DNA of 46,158 bases from the NCBI GenBank assembly GCA_038231815.1, contig JBBRKQ010000024.1:1-46158 (forward strand). The letters are read 5' to 3'. The position numbers and the translations under genes are program-made. Within the stretch, counting starts at the first letter, position 1, and each line of letters starts with the position of its first letter. Source of the DNA: CAILKP01 sp038231815. Its GTDB lineage: Bacteria; Planctomycetota; Phycisphaerae; Phycisphaerales; UBA1924. Under the pieces are notes generated by a model. The model saw nothing but the letters and a program-made list of their open reading frames with translations, did not search any database and had not been told where the DNA came from. This document shows, one piece after another, positions 25,945-34,590 of the stretch.

Positions 25945-27468
25945 ATGACCAGCTCGGCCTTGAGTTTCAAAACGCTCGGTTTTGGTTGCGGTGCGGCCAC
26001 TTTGGCAAAGCGCTTGGTATTGACCGCAGGTGGTGTCATGGCCGTTGTGCTGGTTGCGGGCTGCAGCTCGGACCTAAACACGCAGCAGGCGGCCAAGACG
26101 GAGTCGCTCTTTGGGCTCTTTTCGCCGCCAAAGCCAGCTGAGGCCGCGGCGTGGTCACAGGACCCTTTTGACCCTGACAAGCGGTATCGTGGCACGAACC
26201 TTCTGGCCAATGCTCCGTTTGGTGGTGAAGAGGTTTATGTGCGCATGTTTGCAAGCAAGCTGGGCGCGCCCCCGGCGACGGAACCGGACCCTGATCCGGG
26301 CGTACGTGGCATTGCTGCCCGGGCCCTTGGCATGCACGGAGACCCGGCCAGCGCCGAGCTGATCACGCCCCTGCTTAAGGAAAGTGATAAAAATGTGAGG
26401 TTGGAAGCCGCCCGAGCGCTGCAGCGACTGCACAACCCCAAGGCGGTGGAGTTTATGTTGCCGCTCATACAGCAGAAAAACGAGACTGATGCGGATGTGC
26501 GCAGCGAGATAGCCACCGGGCTTGGCCAGTATGCCGAGCGACGCGTGGTGCAGGGTCTGATCGGTGCGCTCGATGATGATTCGTTCCTAGTCACCAGCAC
26601 ATCACGGCGGTCACTTGACATTCTGACGGGCGAGGATTTCGCGGAAGATCAGCGGGCTTGGCTGGTGTGGTTGGGGAAGACGGAAAATCCGTTTGCAGGT
26701 CGCAAGCCGTTTCTGTATCCGGCGTTTAACCGCGACAAGTTCTGGTACGAGCATTTGCCGTTCATTCCGCCGCCGCCCAATGAGATCAGCAGTAACCCAG
26801 TTGGCATGCGCAGCGATGGAACAACCGATCTGACGGCGACGCGAGTGCCATCAAGCGTGCGTGTTGCAGGTGGCGGTGATAGCGGGGCGGTTTCTGGTGC
26901 GGTGCCCACAAGCGTACCAGTACCCCGCGCGCCCGCGGCAAACGCTGGCGCAACGGCCACTACTCAAGCGCCAGAGGTGTTCCCCCCGACGGCGTTTGCC
27001 ACGGCCCCGGCGACTGTGCCGAGCCCATCCCAGCCCAAGCCGGCCGTCGCGGCTACGGCACCGGTGGTGGATTTGATTCCAAACGAGCAGGTTCAACCGC
27101 CAAAGGCGGCAGGCCCGATGGTGCTGCAATCGCCCCCGGTGATAATCCGGCCAGCCGATGAAAAGTTGCCCGATGAGAAGGGCCTCACTCAGAAGGCTGC
27201 ACCTGCCCCCGCGCCAGTCCCAGCGCCAGTCCCAGCGCCAGTCCCAGCGCCAGTCCCAGCGCCAGTCCCAGCCCCGGTCCCAGCTCCGGTTCCAGCTCCG
27301 GTCCCAGCCCCCGTGTCTCCACCGGTACCGACACCGGTTCCTCCGGCCCCAACCCCTTCAACTGTTCCCGCACCCGTTCCTGCACCCGCGGCTCCTGCTC
27401 CAGAGGTAAAACCTGCGGAAGCAAATCCGTTCCGCAAGGGAACGCCCATCAAACCGGGCGGAAAGTAA
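25945..27468 (+). CDS. HEAT-repeat lipoprotein with APVP tandem-repeat tail
   Basis: Predicted 507 residues. A hydrophobic segment ending VVLVAGCSS is a lipobox with Cys at residue 40. The signal is long, so a TTG about 20 codons in may be the true start. A folded part of about 280 residues includes HEAT-like helices (VRGIAARALGMHGDPASAEL, NVRLEAARALQRLHNPKAVE, VRSEIATGLGQYAERRVVQG), with LITPLL and LMLPLI between. The C-terminal 150 residues are low-complexity Pro/Ala/Val and include an (APVP)n stretch coded by a 12-base DNA repeat. Such Pro-rich tails span or bind the cell wall in some envelope proteins; that role is only inferred. HEAT repeats mediate protein contacts. No operon partner is evident. 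Confidence 0.8.
   Translation: MTSSALSFKTLGFGCGAATLAKRLVLTAGGVMAVVLVAGCSSDLNTQQAAKTESLFGLFSPPKPAEAAAWSQDPFDPDKRYRGTNLLANAPFGGEEVYVRMFASKLGAPPATEPDPDPGVRGIAARALGMHGDPASAELITPLLKESDKNVRLEAARALQRLHNPKAVEFMLPLIQQKNETDADVRSEIATGLGQYAERRVVQGLIGALDDDSFLVTSTSRRSLDILTGEDFAEDQRAWLVWLGKTENPFAGRKPFLYPAFNRDKFWYEHLPFIPPPPNEISSNPVGMRSDGTTDLTATRVPSSVRVAGGGDSGAVSGAVPTSVPVPRAPAANAGATATTQAPEVFPPTAFATAPATVPSPSQPKPAVAATAPVVDLIPNEQVQPPKAAGPMVLQSPPVIIRPADEKLPDEKGLTQKAAPAPAPVPAPVPAPVPAPVPAPVPAPVPAPVPAPVPAPVSPPVPTPVPPAPTPSTVPAPVPAPAAPAPEVKPAEANPFRKGTPIKPGGK
27211..27306 (+). repeat. 12-base tandem repeat coding for APVP
   Basis: Eight 12-base units in frame. The first five (27211-27270) are identical, GCGCCAGTCCCA, and the last three vary by one to three bases. 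It lies in the Pro-rich tail of the HEAT lipoprotein. Identical units suggest recent slippage or unequal recombination. Copy-number change would keep the reading frame. Confidence 0.95.
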
Positions 27469-27495
27469 GTTTGTGCTGGTCGGTCCGCTCTCGGT

Positions 27496-28536
27496 TTAGA
27501 TGGTCATAAGCACTTTGATCTGTCCGGTCTTTGCTATTTCCAGTGCGGCTAGGCCATTCTCCAGCTTGGTCCGGTGCGTGATCAGTGGTTCCACGCTCAC
27601 GAGGTTCTTTTCCAGCATGGTCACGGCTTCAGGAATCGGCCCGCAGCGTGAGCCGATCAGTTCGATCTCGTTGATGACGATGGGCGCCAGATTCACGGGT
27701 TCCCGCCAGGCAGGATGGTCGGCTCCGGGAATGGGTGCGCCAGCGGGGATGGGTAGCGGTGAAATGGTTGATTTTAAGATGATCTTGCCGCGCGGTCGTA
27801 CAAGCTGCATCGCTAGGGCCAAGCCCGAGGCTGAGCCCGTGCAGTCCACCACCACGTCCTGATCGGCCAGCCGGCCCACTTCATTGACGTGGCGATGCTT
27901 GATCCCCCAGCGGTCGCACAGGCCGTACTTGGCCGGGTGCTTGCCCAGCAGTCGCACCGATGCGTTCAGACGGGCCATCACCTGAGCCGTCAGCAGTCCC
28001 AGTTTTCCGTCGCCAAGTACAGTGATGTACGGCTTGCCTTCAACCTTCATCATCGCCGCGGCGTGAATGGCTGAGGCCAGCGGTTCAACAAAGGTTGCCC
28101 GCTCATCGTCCACGCTGTCTGGCACTGGGTAAAGGTTGTTCAGTGGCAGGGCAAAGCGGTCGGCAAAGCAGCCGTCACGTCCGGCCATGCCAAGCACGGT
28201 GCGATGGCGACAATGGCTGGACAATCCGGCCCGGCACATGTCGCACTTGCCGCAAACGATGTTGATGGACCCCACCACACGTTTTCCCTTGAGGCGATTG
28301 GCACGCTCGATCAATGCCGGTGCGCTGTTGGGAGCCAGATTCACTTCCTCAACAACGCCGACAAACTCGTGGCCGAGGGTGCCGACGAAGTTCGAACCGC
28401 CGCGGCAGATCTCAAGGTCGCTGGAACACACCCCGACACAGGTGGGGCGAATCAGGGCATCGCCAGCGGCCATGACTGGCTCGCGGGCATCCTGAACGAA
28501 AATGGGCTGCTTTCCATCAAATCGAAGCGCTCGCAT
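27496..28536 (-). CDS. Zinc-dependent medium-chain dehydrogenase
   Basis: Predicted 346 residues. Catalytic zinc ligands are Cys37 (VGVCSSD), His56 and Glu57 (LGHEFVG). The structural zinc lobe has four cysteines at 95, 98, 101 and 109 (CGKCDMCRAGLSSHC). The nucleotide-binding fold starts at TVLGDGKLGLL, a variant of GxGxxG. The conserved FVEPLASAIHA block is typical of sorbitol, threonine and glucose dehydrogenases. The exact substrate is unknown. The protein is full length. Its 3' end faces the HEAT lipoprotein gene, with 27 bases between, and its start is divergent from the exporter operon. Confidence 0.93.
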   Translation of the reverse strand: MRALRFDGKQPIFVQDAREPVMAAGDALIRPTCVGVCSSDLEICRGGSNFVGTLGHEFVGVVEEVNLAPNSAPALIERANRLKGKRVVGSINIVCGKCDMCRAGLSSHCRHRTVLGMAGRDGCFADRFALPLNNLYPVPDSVDDERATFVEPLASAIHAAAMMKVEGKPYITVLGDGKLGLLTAQVMARLNASVRLLGKHPAKYGLCDRWGIKHRHVNEVGRLADQDVVVDCTGSASGLALAMQLVRPRGKIILKSTISPLPIPAGAPIPGADHPAWREPVNLAPIVINEIELIGSRCGPIPEAVTMLEKNLVSVEPLITHRTKLENGLAALEIAKTGQIKVLMTI

Positions 28537-28873
28537 TGCCGGTGAAACTCCAAAGGCCCGTGCCTGCCTGCGGGTCTGTACCTGTGGTGATTATCGGCTG
28601 TCGGGCTGGTCGGCTTCATGGCACATCTGGGTCAGGAACGGCATGGTCAGATAATCAGGAAGTTTGCGTGCAAGCAGTGGGGCCGTGTTCCCATAGATTC
28701 AGTGGTTCGGGAGAGGTATTGCGGTTGTTTCTGCGCGAATGCTGTGCTTTGCCAGATGTTTGCAACGCGTTTTTTGTACCTTGCATGGCTTGGTCGGATA
28801 ACGTGCCGGGTCGGATTGAAGGATTCTGCCGGAAGCCTGGAATCGTCAGGCCTCATTTCTTTGGAGCTTCGCC
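28537..28873. other. Divergent intergenic region (337 bases)
   Basis: It lies between the dehydrogenase (minus) and the exporter operon (plus). It contains promoters by necessity. No protein-like frame, strong hairpin, RNA gene or octamer array was found. A GGAG ribosome-binding site for the exporter adaptor lies at its right end (about 28863-28866). Confidence 0.5.
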
Positions 28874-30250
28874 TTGGTTAAGTGGATTGTGGTCCTTGTA
28901 CTCGCGGTGGTTTTGGTGTCAATCGGCACGCTGGGCGTGGTGTTTGCCACCTCGGCCGGTGCCCGCGACGCGATAGCCAAGCGGTTCTTTCCGGAGCCGC
29001 GGACATCGGTTCGATATGCCTCGGTGACGAAGGGTGATCTTGTGCGCACGATCAACGCGCCTGGTTCAATTGAGCCCAAGACAAAGGTCCAGATTTCCGC
29101 TCAGGTGGCTGCCCGAATTATTGAGCTCCCGTTCCGTGAGGGGGAGATGGTCAAAAAAGGTGATGTGGTGGTGCGGCTCGATGCCCGCGACTTGGCCGCG
29201 GCGGTTGAATCGTCTCAGGCCAACCTAGCGGGTGAGCAGGCGCGACTGCGCGGCAACGAGGCCCAATTGGTGCAGGCTACCAACGAACTGGAGCGGGCCA
29301 AGAAGCTGTTTGCCAGCAAAGATGTGGCCCGCAACACGTTGGATGATGCCGAGGCAAATACCCTCCGGGCACAATCTGGAGTGGATGCGACCAAGCAGTC
29401 AATCGCTGCAGCACGTGCTGGGATTGTGCGGGCCCAGAAAGACCTTGAAAATACGGTAATTTCAGCCACCTTTGACGGAACGATTGTTAAGCTTAACGCA
29501 GAAGTGGGGGAGTTGGTGCTGGTGGGCACGCTCAACAACGCGGCATCGGTGATTATGGAGATCGCGGATTTGGGGACGATGCTGATGAAGGCGCGTGTGG
29601 ATGAGGCGAACATCGCGCCGGTGCGGGCCGGGCAAGGCTGCCGCGTGTACATTAATGCATACCGCGATCGCAACTTTGAGGCAACGGTGGAGCGTGTGGG
29701 CCTGAAGCGACTAATTGACCGTGACGGCACGGGGTACTTTGAAGTTGAGATTCTGGTCAGCAAGCCGCGCGATATTGTGCTGGCCTCGGGTTTGACGGCA
29801 AACGTTGACATCAAGGTGGAGACCTTCCCGGGAGTATTGAAGCTGCCGACGCAGGCGATTGTGGACCGCAGGTTTGATGCGCTGCCGCAGGAGGTGCGAG
29901 ACTCAAGCTTAGTTGATAAGGCCAAGGCCTTTACACGGGTGGTGTTTGTTGATGAGGGCGGCAAGGTGCGTGCTAAACCGGTGGTCAGCGGAGCCAGTGA
30001 TTTGACTGACACTGTTGTGCTGGCTGGGCTAAGCGAAGGTGACAAGGTCATCGCCGGACCGTTTAAGGCGCTGGTGGACCTCAATGACGGGAAGCTGGTG
30101 GTGGATGAAGCCATTGCCGCCAAAGAGAAGGAAGCTGCGGAGCGAGCCAGACTGGATGCAGCTGGCGGTAAGGAGAACGGCAAAGTTAAGGACGGCAAAG
30201 AAGCTGGTGCCGCTACGGGAACCAAGCCTGCTCCGGGGAAGGGCACATGA
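28874..30250 (+). CDS. Periplasmic adaptor of a MacAB-type exporter (HlyD/RND-MFP family)
   Basis: Predicted 458 residues. A TTG start at 28874 is chosen because GGAG lies about 8 bases upstream and no ATG occurs before residue 77. One N-terminal membrane anchor (WIVVLVLAVVLVSIGTLGVV) is followed by the first half of the lipoyl domain (PGSIEPKTKVQISAQVAARI). A coiled-coil hairpin of about 110 residues (QANLAGEQARLRGNEAQLVQ onward) follows, then the second lipoyl half (ISATFDGTIVKLNAEVGELV), a beta-barrel, and a membrane-proximal domain. A Lys/Glu/Ala-rich tail ends it. In MacA-like proteins the adaptor links the inner-membrane ABC pump to an outer-membrane channel. No TolC homologue is in the window. 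The stop overlaps the next ATG (ATGA). Confidence 0.92.
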   Translation: MVKWIVVLVLAVVLVSIGTLGVVFATSAGARDAIAKRFFPEPRTSVRYASVTKGDLVRTINAPGSIEPKTKVQISAQVAARIIELPFREGEMVKKGDVVVRLDARDLAAAVESSQANLAGEQARLRGNEAQLVQATNELERAKKLFASKDVARNTLDDAEANTLRAQSGVDATKQSIAAARAGIVRAQKDLENTVISATFDGTIVKLNAEVGELVLVGTLNNAASVIMEIADLGTMLMKARVDEANIAPVRAGQGCRVYINAYRDRNFEATVERVGLKRLIDRDGTGYFEVEILVSKPRDIVLASGLTANVDIKVETFPGVLKLPTQAIVDRRFDALPQEVRDSSLVDKAKAFTRVVFVDEGGKVRAKPVVSGASDLTDTVVLAGLSEGDKVIAGPFKALVDLNDGKLVVDEAIAAKEKEAAERARLDAAGGKENGKVKDGKEAGAATGTKPAPGKGT

Positions 30251-31173
30251 GCGTGCCCAGTGCGTTGGAGCAATCTGGTCAGTCGGTCAATGGGGCAGCT
30301 TTGGGCCGCGATGCCACTGCGCCATCGGCTTCGGATCGCAAAGTGAGCATTGCCATCAAGGGTCTGACGAAGGTGTACACGATGGGCGATGAGAAGGTAC
30401 ACGCCCTGCGCGGGGTGGATCTGACGATCCTTCGAAACGAGTTCGTTGCCATCATGGGTCCATCGGGCTCCGGCAAGAGCACGATGATGAATGTTCTTGG
30501 CTGCCTAGACCAGCCGAGCGCGGGCACGTTTTGGCTGGAGGGTGAGCGGGTTGACACGCTTGGTGCGACCGCGCTGGCACGGGTGCGCAATGAGCACATT
30601 GGCTTTGTGTTTCAAAGCTTTGAACTGCTGAATCGGGCTACGGCCCTGCAGAACGTGATGCTGCCGCTGCTGTACTCACGCAAGCACTGGCTGGGCGCGA
30701 GAAAGCTGGCCAAGGCCGCTCTTGGCCGCGTGGGGCTGGCGAATCGCATGGAGCACAAGCCCAATGAAATGTCGGGCGGGCAGCGCCAGCGCGTGGCCAT
30801 TGCCCGGGCGCTGGTGAACCAGCCCAGCCTGCTGCTGGCCGATGAGCCGACGGGCAATCTTGATAGCAAGACCAGCGAAGAGATCATCGCCCTGTTTCAG
30901 GAGCTGCACGATCAGGGGCAAACGATTGTGATCGTGACGCACGAGGAGGATGTGGCCAGCAATGCCCAGCGCATCGTGCGCTTGCGAGATGGGCATATCT
31001 TCAGCGACTTCCCGACCAAGGAAGACCCGGTGCACGGTGATTTCTTAAAGATGATGATGCGGCAAGCCGTGGCGGCCGCTTCCGGCAATGATGAGAACGC
31101 CAGCGTGGCGGCTGGGGCGACTGCTGCTGCTGCCGCCGCATCAGCGGATGCAACGGCCGGAGGTGCCGCGTGA
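30247..31173 (+). CDS. ABC transporter ATPase, MacB/LolD type
   Basis: Predicted 308 residues. Walker A GPSGSGKST is at 71-79, the Q-loop in GFVFQSFELLNR, the signature MSGGQ at 175-179 with QRVAIARAL, Walker B LLLADEPTGNLDS at about 195-207, and the switch His in VIVTHEED. The ATPase is a separate polypeptide, as in LolD, rather than fused to the permease as in E. coli MacB. It carries about 30 unusual N-terminal residues and an Ala/Gly/Asp-rich tail after residue 275. The genes before and after overlap by 4 bases each, so the three proteins are very probably made in step and form one exporter. Confidence 0.95.
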   Translation: MSVPSALEQSGQSVNGAALGRDATAPSASDRKVSIAIKGLTKVYTMGDEKVHALRGVDLTILRNEFVAIMGPSGSGKSTMMNVLGCLDQPSAGTFWLEGERVDTLGATALARVRNEHIGFVFQSFELLNRATALQNVMLPLLYSRKHWLGARKLAKAALGRVGLANRMEHKPNEMSGGQRQRVAIARALVNQPSLLLADEPTGNLDSKTSEEIIALFQELHDQGQTIVIVTHEEDVASNAQRIVRLRDGHIFSDFPTKEDPVHGDFLKMMMRQAVAAASGNDENASVAAGATAAAAAASADATAGGAA

Positions 31174-32414
31174 TCATCGCCCGCCTTTTCCTGCAAACTG
31201 TTGTGCTGGCCTTGGGCCAGCTCTGGGCCAACCGCACGCGCGCGTTGCTCACGGCTCTTGGCATTGTCATTGGTGTGGCCAGCACCATCGGCACCGTCGC
31301 GGCGACTAGCGGGCTAAAGGGCTATGTGCTTAAGGAGTTCGCGGCGGTGGGGGCTTCGCGCGTCTGGGTGTTTCCGCGTCGGCCCCGTGAGGCTCCGAAC
31401 CGTTTTTCGCAGAACCAGATTCGCATGCGATTGGCCGAGGCGGACGGCATGATGGCCGCCTGCCCGAGCCTTGCGCTGCTGACACCAATCAAGCAATTCT
31501 CAGCCCCGGTCCAGTTTGGTGACCGGGTCATGAACAACGTCTCGGTGCAAGGGGTGCGTCCGGCATGGCATGAAATCGAGCAGCGGTTTGTGACCGATGG
31601 GCGGCAGTTTCTGGAGGTTGATGACAAGGAACGACGCAACGTCTGCTACGTCAATGACAAGGCCGTTGAAGAGTTGAATCTGCCCGCAAGCGCCAGCGGC
31701 ACCACAATATTGGTTGAGGGGCGACGGTTCTTGATTGTTGGTGTGGTCGAAACCAAGGCCGTGAGCCCCGCCTTCGGCGGCGGTGAAGCACGCACCGAGA
31801 TCTTTGTTCCTTACGGCACCGCCGACAGCATGAAGCCAGAGCCGGTGTTTGGTCTGTACGTCGCGGCGACGACGAAGCGGCCGGAGCTTTTTGACGATGC
31901 CAAAGCGGAGATCAAGTTTTACATGCGCAACAAGCGAGGGCTGACCGGTGATGATCCGGACACGTTCGGTGTCGAGGCAATCGAACAGTTCATCAGCCAA
32001 TTTAAGAATATCGCAGCAGGAATTACGGCGCTTGCCGCTGGATTGGTGGTCATTTCGCTGCTGGTTGGCGGCATCGGCATTATGAACATCATGCTGGCAT
32101 CGGTGTCGGAACGCACGCGAGAGATTGGCCTGCGCAAGGCGGTGGGCGCGCCACCAGCGGTCATTCTCATGCAGTTCTTAGTCGAGGCCGTGGTGCTGTG
32201 CCTCATGGGCGCCGCCATCGGTCTTGCCATCGGCTACACGCTGGCGTTCGGCATGATCAAAATCCCCGGCTCGCCACTGAGTCAGGCAGAGGTGCCGCTG
32301 TGGTCGGTACTGCTTTCAGTCGGGTTCTCCGCCGGAACGGGAGTGATATTTGGGCTATTCCCCGCAATCAAGGCTGCGAGGCTTGACCCAATTGAGGCGC
32401 TGCGGCACGAGTAG
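31170..32414 (+). CDS. ABC transporter permease, MacB/FtsX type
   Basis: Predicted 414 residues from a GTG that overlaps the ATPase stop (GTGA). The MacB topology is complete. One N-terminal membrane helix (about residues 28-48, LLTALGIVIGVASTIGTVAA) leads to a large periplasmic domain of about 220 residues. Three C-terminal helices follow: AAGLVVISLLVGGIGIMNIM, VEAVVLCLMGAAIGLAIGY and VLLSVGFSAGTGVIFGLFPA. The coupling-helix block SERTREIGLRKAVGAPPAVI and the C-terminal KAARLDPIEALRHE are family hallmarks. It pairs with the ATPase to drive mechanotransmission-type export of peptides, drugs or lipoproteins. The cargo is not known. Confidence 0.95.
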   Translation: MIIARLFLQTVVLALGQLWANRTRALLTALGIVIGVASTIGTVAATSGLKGYVLKEFAAVGASRVWVFPRRPREAPNRFSQNQIRMRLAEADGMMAACPSLALLTPIKQFSAPVQFGDRVMNNVSVQGVRPAWHEIEQRFVTDGRQFLEVDDKERRNVCYVNDKAVEELNLPASASGTTILVEGRRFLIVGVVETKAVSPAFGGGEARTEIFVPYGTADSMKPEPVFGLYVAATTKRPELFDDAKAEIKFYMRNKRGLTGDDPDTFGVEAIEQFISQFKNIAAGITALAAGLVVISLLVGGIGIMNIMLASVSERTREIGLRKAVGAPPAVILMQFLVEAVVLCLMGAAIGLAIGYTLAFGMIKIPGSPLSQAEVPLWSVLLSVGFSAGTGVIFGLFPAIKAARLDPIEALRHE

Positions 32415-32438
32415 GTGCATGAGTCGCGCCACGGTCTG

Positions 32439-34511
32439 TCACGGCTTGCGCGGTCCAACGGTGCTGAGATCTGGCAGTTTCAACCCGAGCGATGCGGCCT
32501 GCGATTTGGGCCCAAAGCTTGGCCGCGTCGGCGTCTGCAGATTCAAGTCCGGGTCCGCCTCCAATGACCCAGCTTCAAAGCCCGCTGCTTGCCACTGGGC
32601 GAAGGTCTTGTTACCGGGGAACATGATCGGCTTGCCATCCGTCCGCCAGTGCAGGTTGCCTTGAGCTTTAAGATTGCCCGACCAATCGCCCGCAAGCCAC
32701 TGATCGCCCGCCCCGGTGACCAGGTTCTTTTCAAAGGTAAATGAGTTGTGCTCCTCACGGCGCGTTCGCCAAAGCTGCGCATCGCGCCCATCTACAAACA
32801 TATTGCCGCGGACGATGTTGTCTTTACCGTAGTGCTGGTGGAACCCTCCGTGCGTCGTCCGCAGCACAATGTTGTCCTCGGCAACAATTCCGGTGGAACC
32901 TTCATCAAAGTAGATTCCCCATGCAATTGTGTAGCCCGCGATGTCGTGAAAATAGTTCCGCCGAATGATGGTGCCCGTCTGGGTGCCAAGGGTGTATATT
33001 CCGGCCATGTCGCCCAGTGGTGGCAGAGTGTTGCCGGGGCGAACGCCCAGATTTCGCACCTCGTTGTCCTCGACAATATTGCCGCCGGCAGCGCTCGGCC
33101 CGTATCCCCAGGTCCAACCGATGGAGATCCCGCTGTAGTCAAACTCAGCGATGAGGTTGTGCGAGAGCGTGTTGCCGGAGCTCTGGCCGATCCACACCCC
33201 GATTGCCTGATGGTGGATGTGCCCGCCGTCGGATATGGTGCAGTCACTTACCGTGTTTCGCATCGTCTGGTCGTTTGCATCGGGGCGAATCGTTGGCTCG
33301 CCGATTTTCACACCACCCGCGCCCAGATCAGTGATCAGGCAGCGGCTCAGTACGCAGTCGCTGCAGCCGCGGCCAAGCTCGATGCCATACGCCTCAACGC
33401 CCCGGATGGTGCATTCGGAAAAGCTGACATGCCGGCAACCCTCGCCGAAGACTGCCCCCGGAGCGCCGAAGGCGGCCTGAATGAATCCGACAGCCTTGGG
33501 CGGCTTGCCATCTGTCGGTGTGTTGGCTGCGGGCTCGGGCGTAAACCACCAGCGGGCGTGAGCAAAGGTAAGCCCTTCGAAGGTGACATGTTCGATGAAC
33601 GCACCCTTGGCCGGTTCTCCGGCAAGTCGCACCAGTTCGCGAAGGTGCGGCACGAATGATGGGGCATCGGGCTTGTCGCCGGGGAGCGGGATTGTGTAGA
33701 TTGTTCGTGTGGACTGATCGCACCACCACTCACCCGGTTCATCAAGGAGCGCTGCAGCGCCAGAGATAAAGTAATAGTTGCCGGGATCAAGTGCGATCAT
33801 GTTGGGGGTGGCAAATCGGGCGAGCCGCTTATCAAGCTCTATGGCCGTGATCCGCTGGTGCGAATCAACCCAGCGGGCAAAGGTGGTGACCTCAACCCCC
33901 TTACCGGCACTCTCCCACGCCGCGGCATCGGCCGGGGCAAAGGCGAAGGACATGGGCCCGATCATCCAGTCGCCAGCGGGCCGCTCCGGGATGGATTCGA
34001 TACGTGCTAGGCCGCCATTGTTTGGATATCGTGCCCACGTTCGCGGTTTGCTACCGATGTACAAAGTACGAAACGCCGGGGACCCGTCGGCCGGGAGTTC
34101 GACGCCATCGGGCAGCTTGGCTGACCATACAGCGCGGCCGTTCAGCTCGGTTGGCTTCCAGTCCGGCAGTTTGATGCCGCCTGAAATGATCACGGTGCCC
34201 GGTATCGCGGCGGAGTACGTGATCGGACCGTCGCTAGTGCCCGAGTCCTGCGGCGTGAGTGTGAAGGTTGTGCTGAGTGTGTACAGCCCGGGTGCAAGCT
34301 CGATGCGAATTGGCTGGCGTGCCTTGCCCGGCTGCTTGCTGCGGGCTGCTTCCTGCGTGCGTACCAAGTTTCTCGCGGCAGTGAGCGTCGCCAGAGCCCG
34401 CAGCGGTGAGTCGCCCGCTGCGGCATCGTTGCCCGTAGGAGAGAGATAAATCGTTCGCGACGGTTCCGCAGTGATGTTGAGCAGACAGACCGACAGCAGT
34501 GTGACAATCAT
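32439..34511 (-). CDS. Secreted right-handed parallel beta-helix protein, GH141/pectate-lyase-like
   Basis: Predicted 690 residues. A short signal peptide (MIVTLLSVCLLNITAEPSR) precedes the family opening RTIYLSPTGNDAAAGDSPLR. A long N-terminal region with PGTVIISGGIKLPDW and a beta-sandwich-like insert follows. From FEGLTFAHARWWFT onward there is a right-handed beta-helix with stacked turns (VSFSECTIRGVEAYGIELG, SRCLITDLGAGGVKIGE, NTLSHNLIAEFDYSGISIGW, GTIIRRNYFHDIAGYTIAWG). Proteins of this shape include GH141 fucosidase/xylanases and polysaccharide lyases; I cannot place catalytic residues. Together with the GH10-like protein it suggests use of complex polysaccharides. The 3' end is 24 bases from the permease gene (convergent). 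Confidence 0.85.
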   Translation of the reverse strand: MIVTLLSVCLLNITAEPSRTIYLSPTGNDAAAGDSPLRALATLTAARNLVRTQEAARSKQPGKARQPIRIELAPGLYTLSTTFTLTPQDSGTSDGPITYSAAIPGTVIISGGIKLPDWKPTELNGRAVWSAKLPDGVELPADGSPAFRTLYIGSKPRTWARYPNNGGLARIESIPERPAGDWMIGPMSFAFAPADAAAWESAGKGVEVTTFARWVDSHQRITAIELDKRLARFATPNMIALDPGNYYFISGAAALLDEPGEWWCDQSTRTIYTIPLPGDKPDAPSFVPHLRELVRLAGEPAKGAFIEHVTFEGLTFAHARWWFTPEPAANTPTDGKPPKAVGFIQAAFGAPGAVFGEGCRHVSFSECTIRGVEAYGIELGRGCSDCVLSRCLITDLGAGGVKIGEPTIRPDANDQTMRNTVSDCTISDGGHIHHQAIGVWIGQSSGNTLSHNLIAEFDYSGISIGWTWGYGPSAAGGNIVEDNEVRNLGVRPGNTLPPLGDMAGIYTLGTQTGTIIRRNYFHDIAGYTIAWGIYFDEGSTGIVAEDNIVLRTTHGGFHQHYGKDNIVRGNMFVDGRDAQLWRTRREEHNSFTFEKNLVTGAGDQWLAGDWSGNLKAQGNLHWRTDGKPIMFPGNKTFAQWQAAGFEAGSLEADPDLNLQTPTRPSFGPKSQAASLGLKLPDLSTVGPRKP

Positions 34512-34590
34512 GGGAGAAGGATACTCGGTGGCGTACGAGTGCGTTGATGCAGTTGTGCTTCTGCTTGAATGCTTCAGCTAATGTTCTGGC

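Noticed and set aside
27185..27452. Minus-strand Gly/Thr/Ala-repeat frame
   Set aside because: It is the antisense of the 12-base repeat array and would be open in any strand or frame because the repeat unit is a multiple of three.
29215..30402. Minus-strand frame of 395 codons
   Set aside because: Antisense to the exporter adaptor, which has a clear MFP fold. The antisense product is Ser/Arg/Thr-rich and shadow-like.
32748..33659. Plus-strand frame of 303 codons
   Set aside because: Antisense to the beta-helix gene, whose repeating turns show it is the real coding strand.
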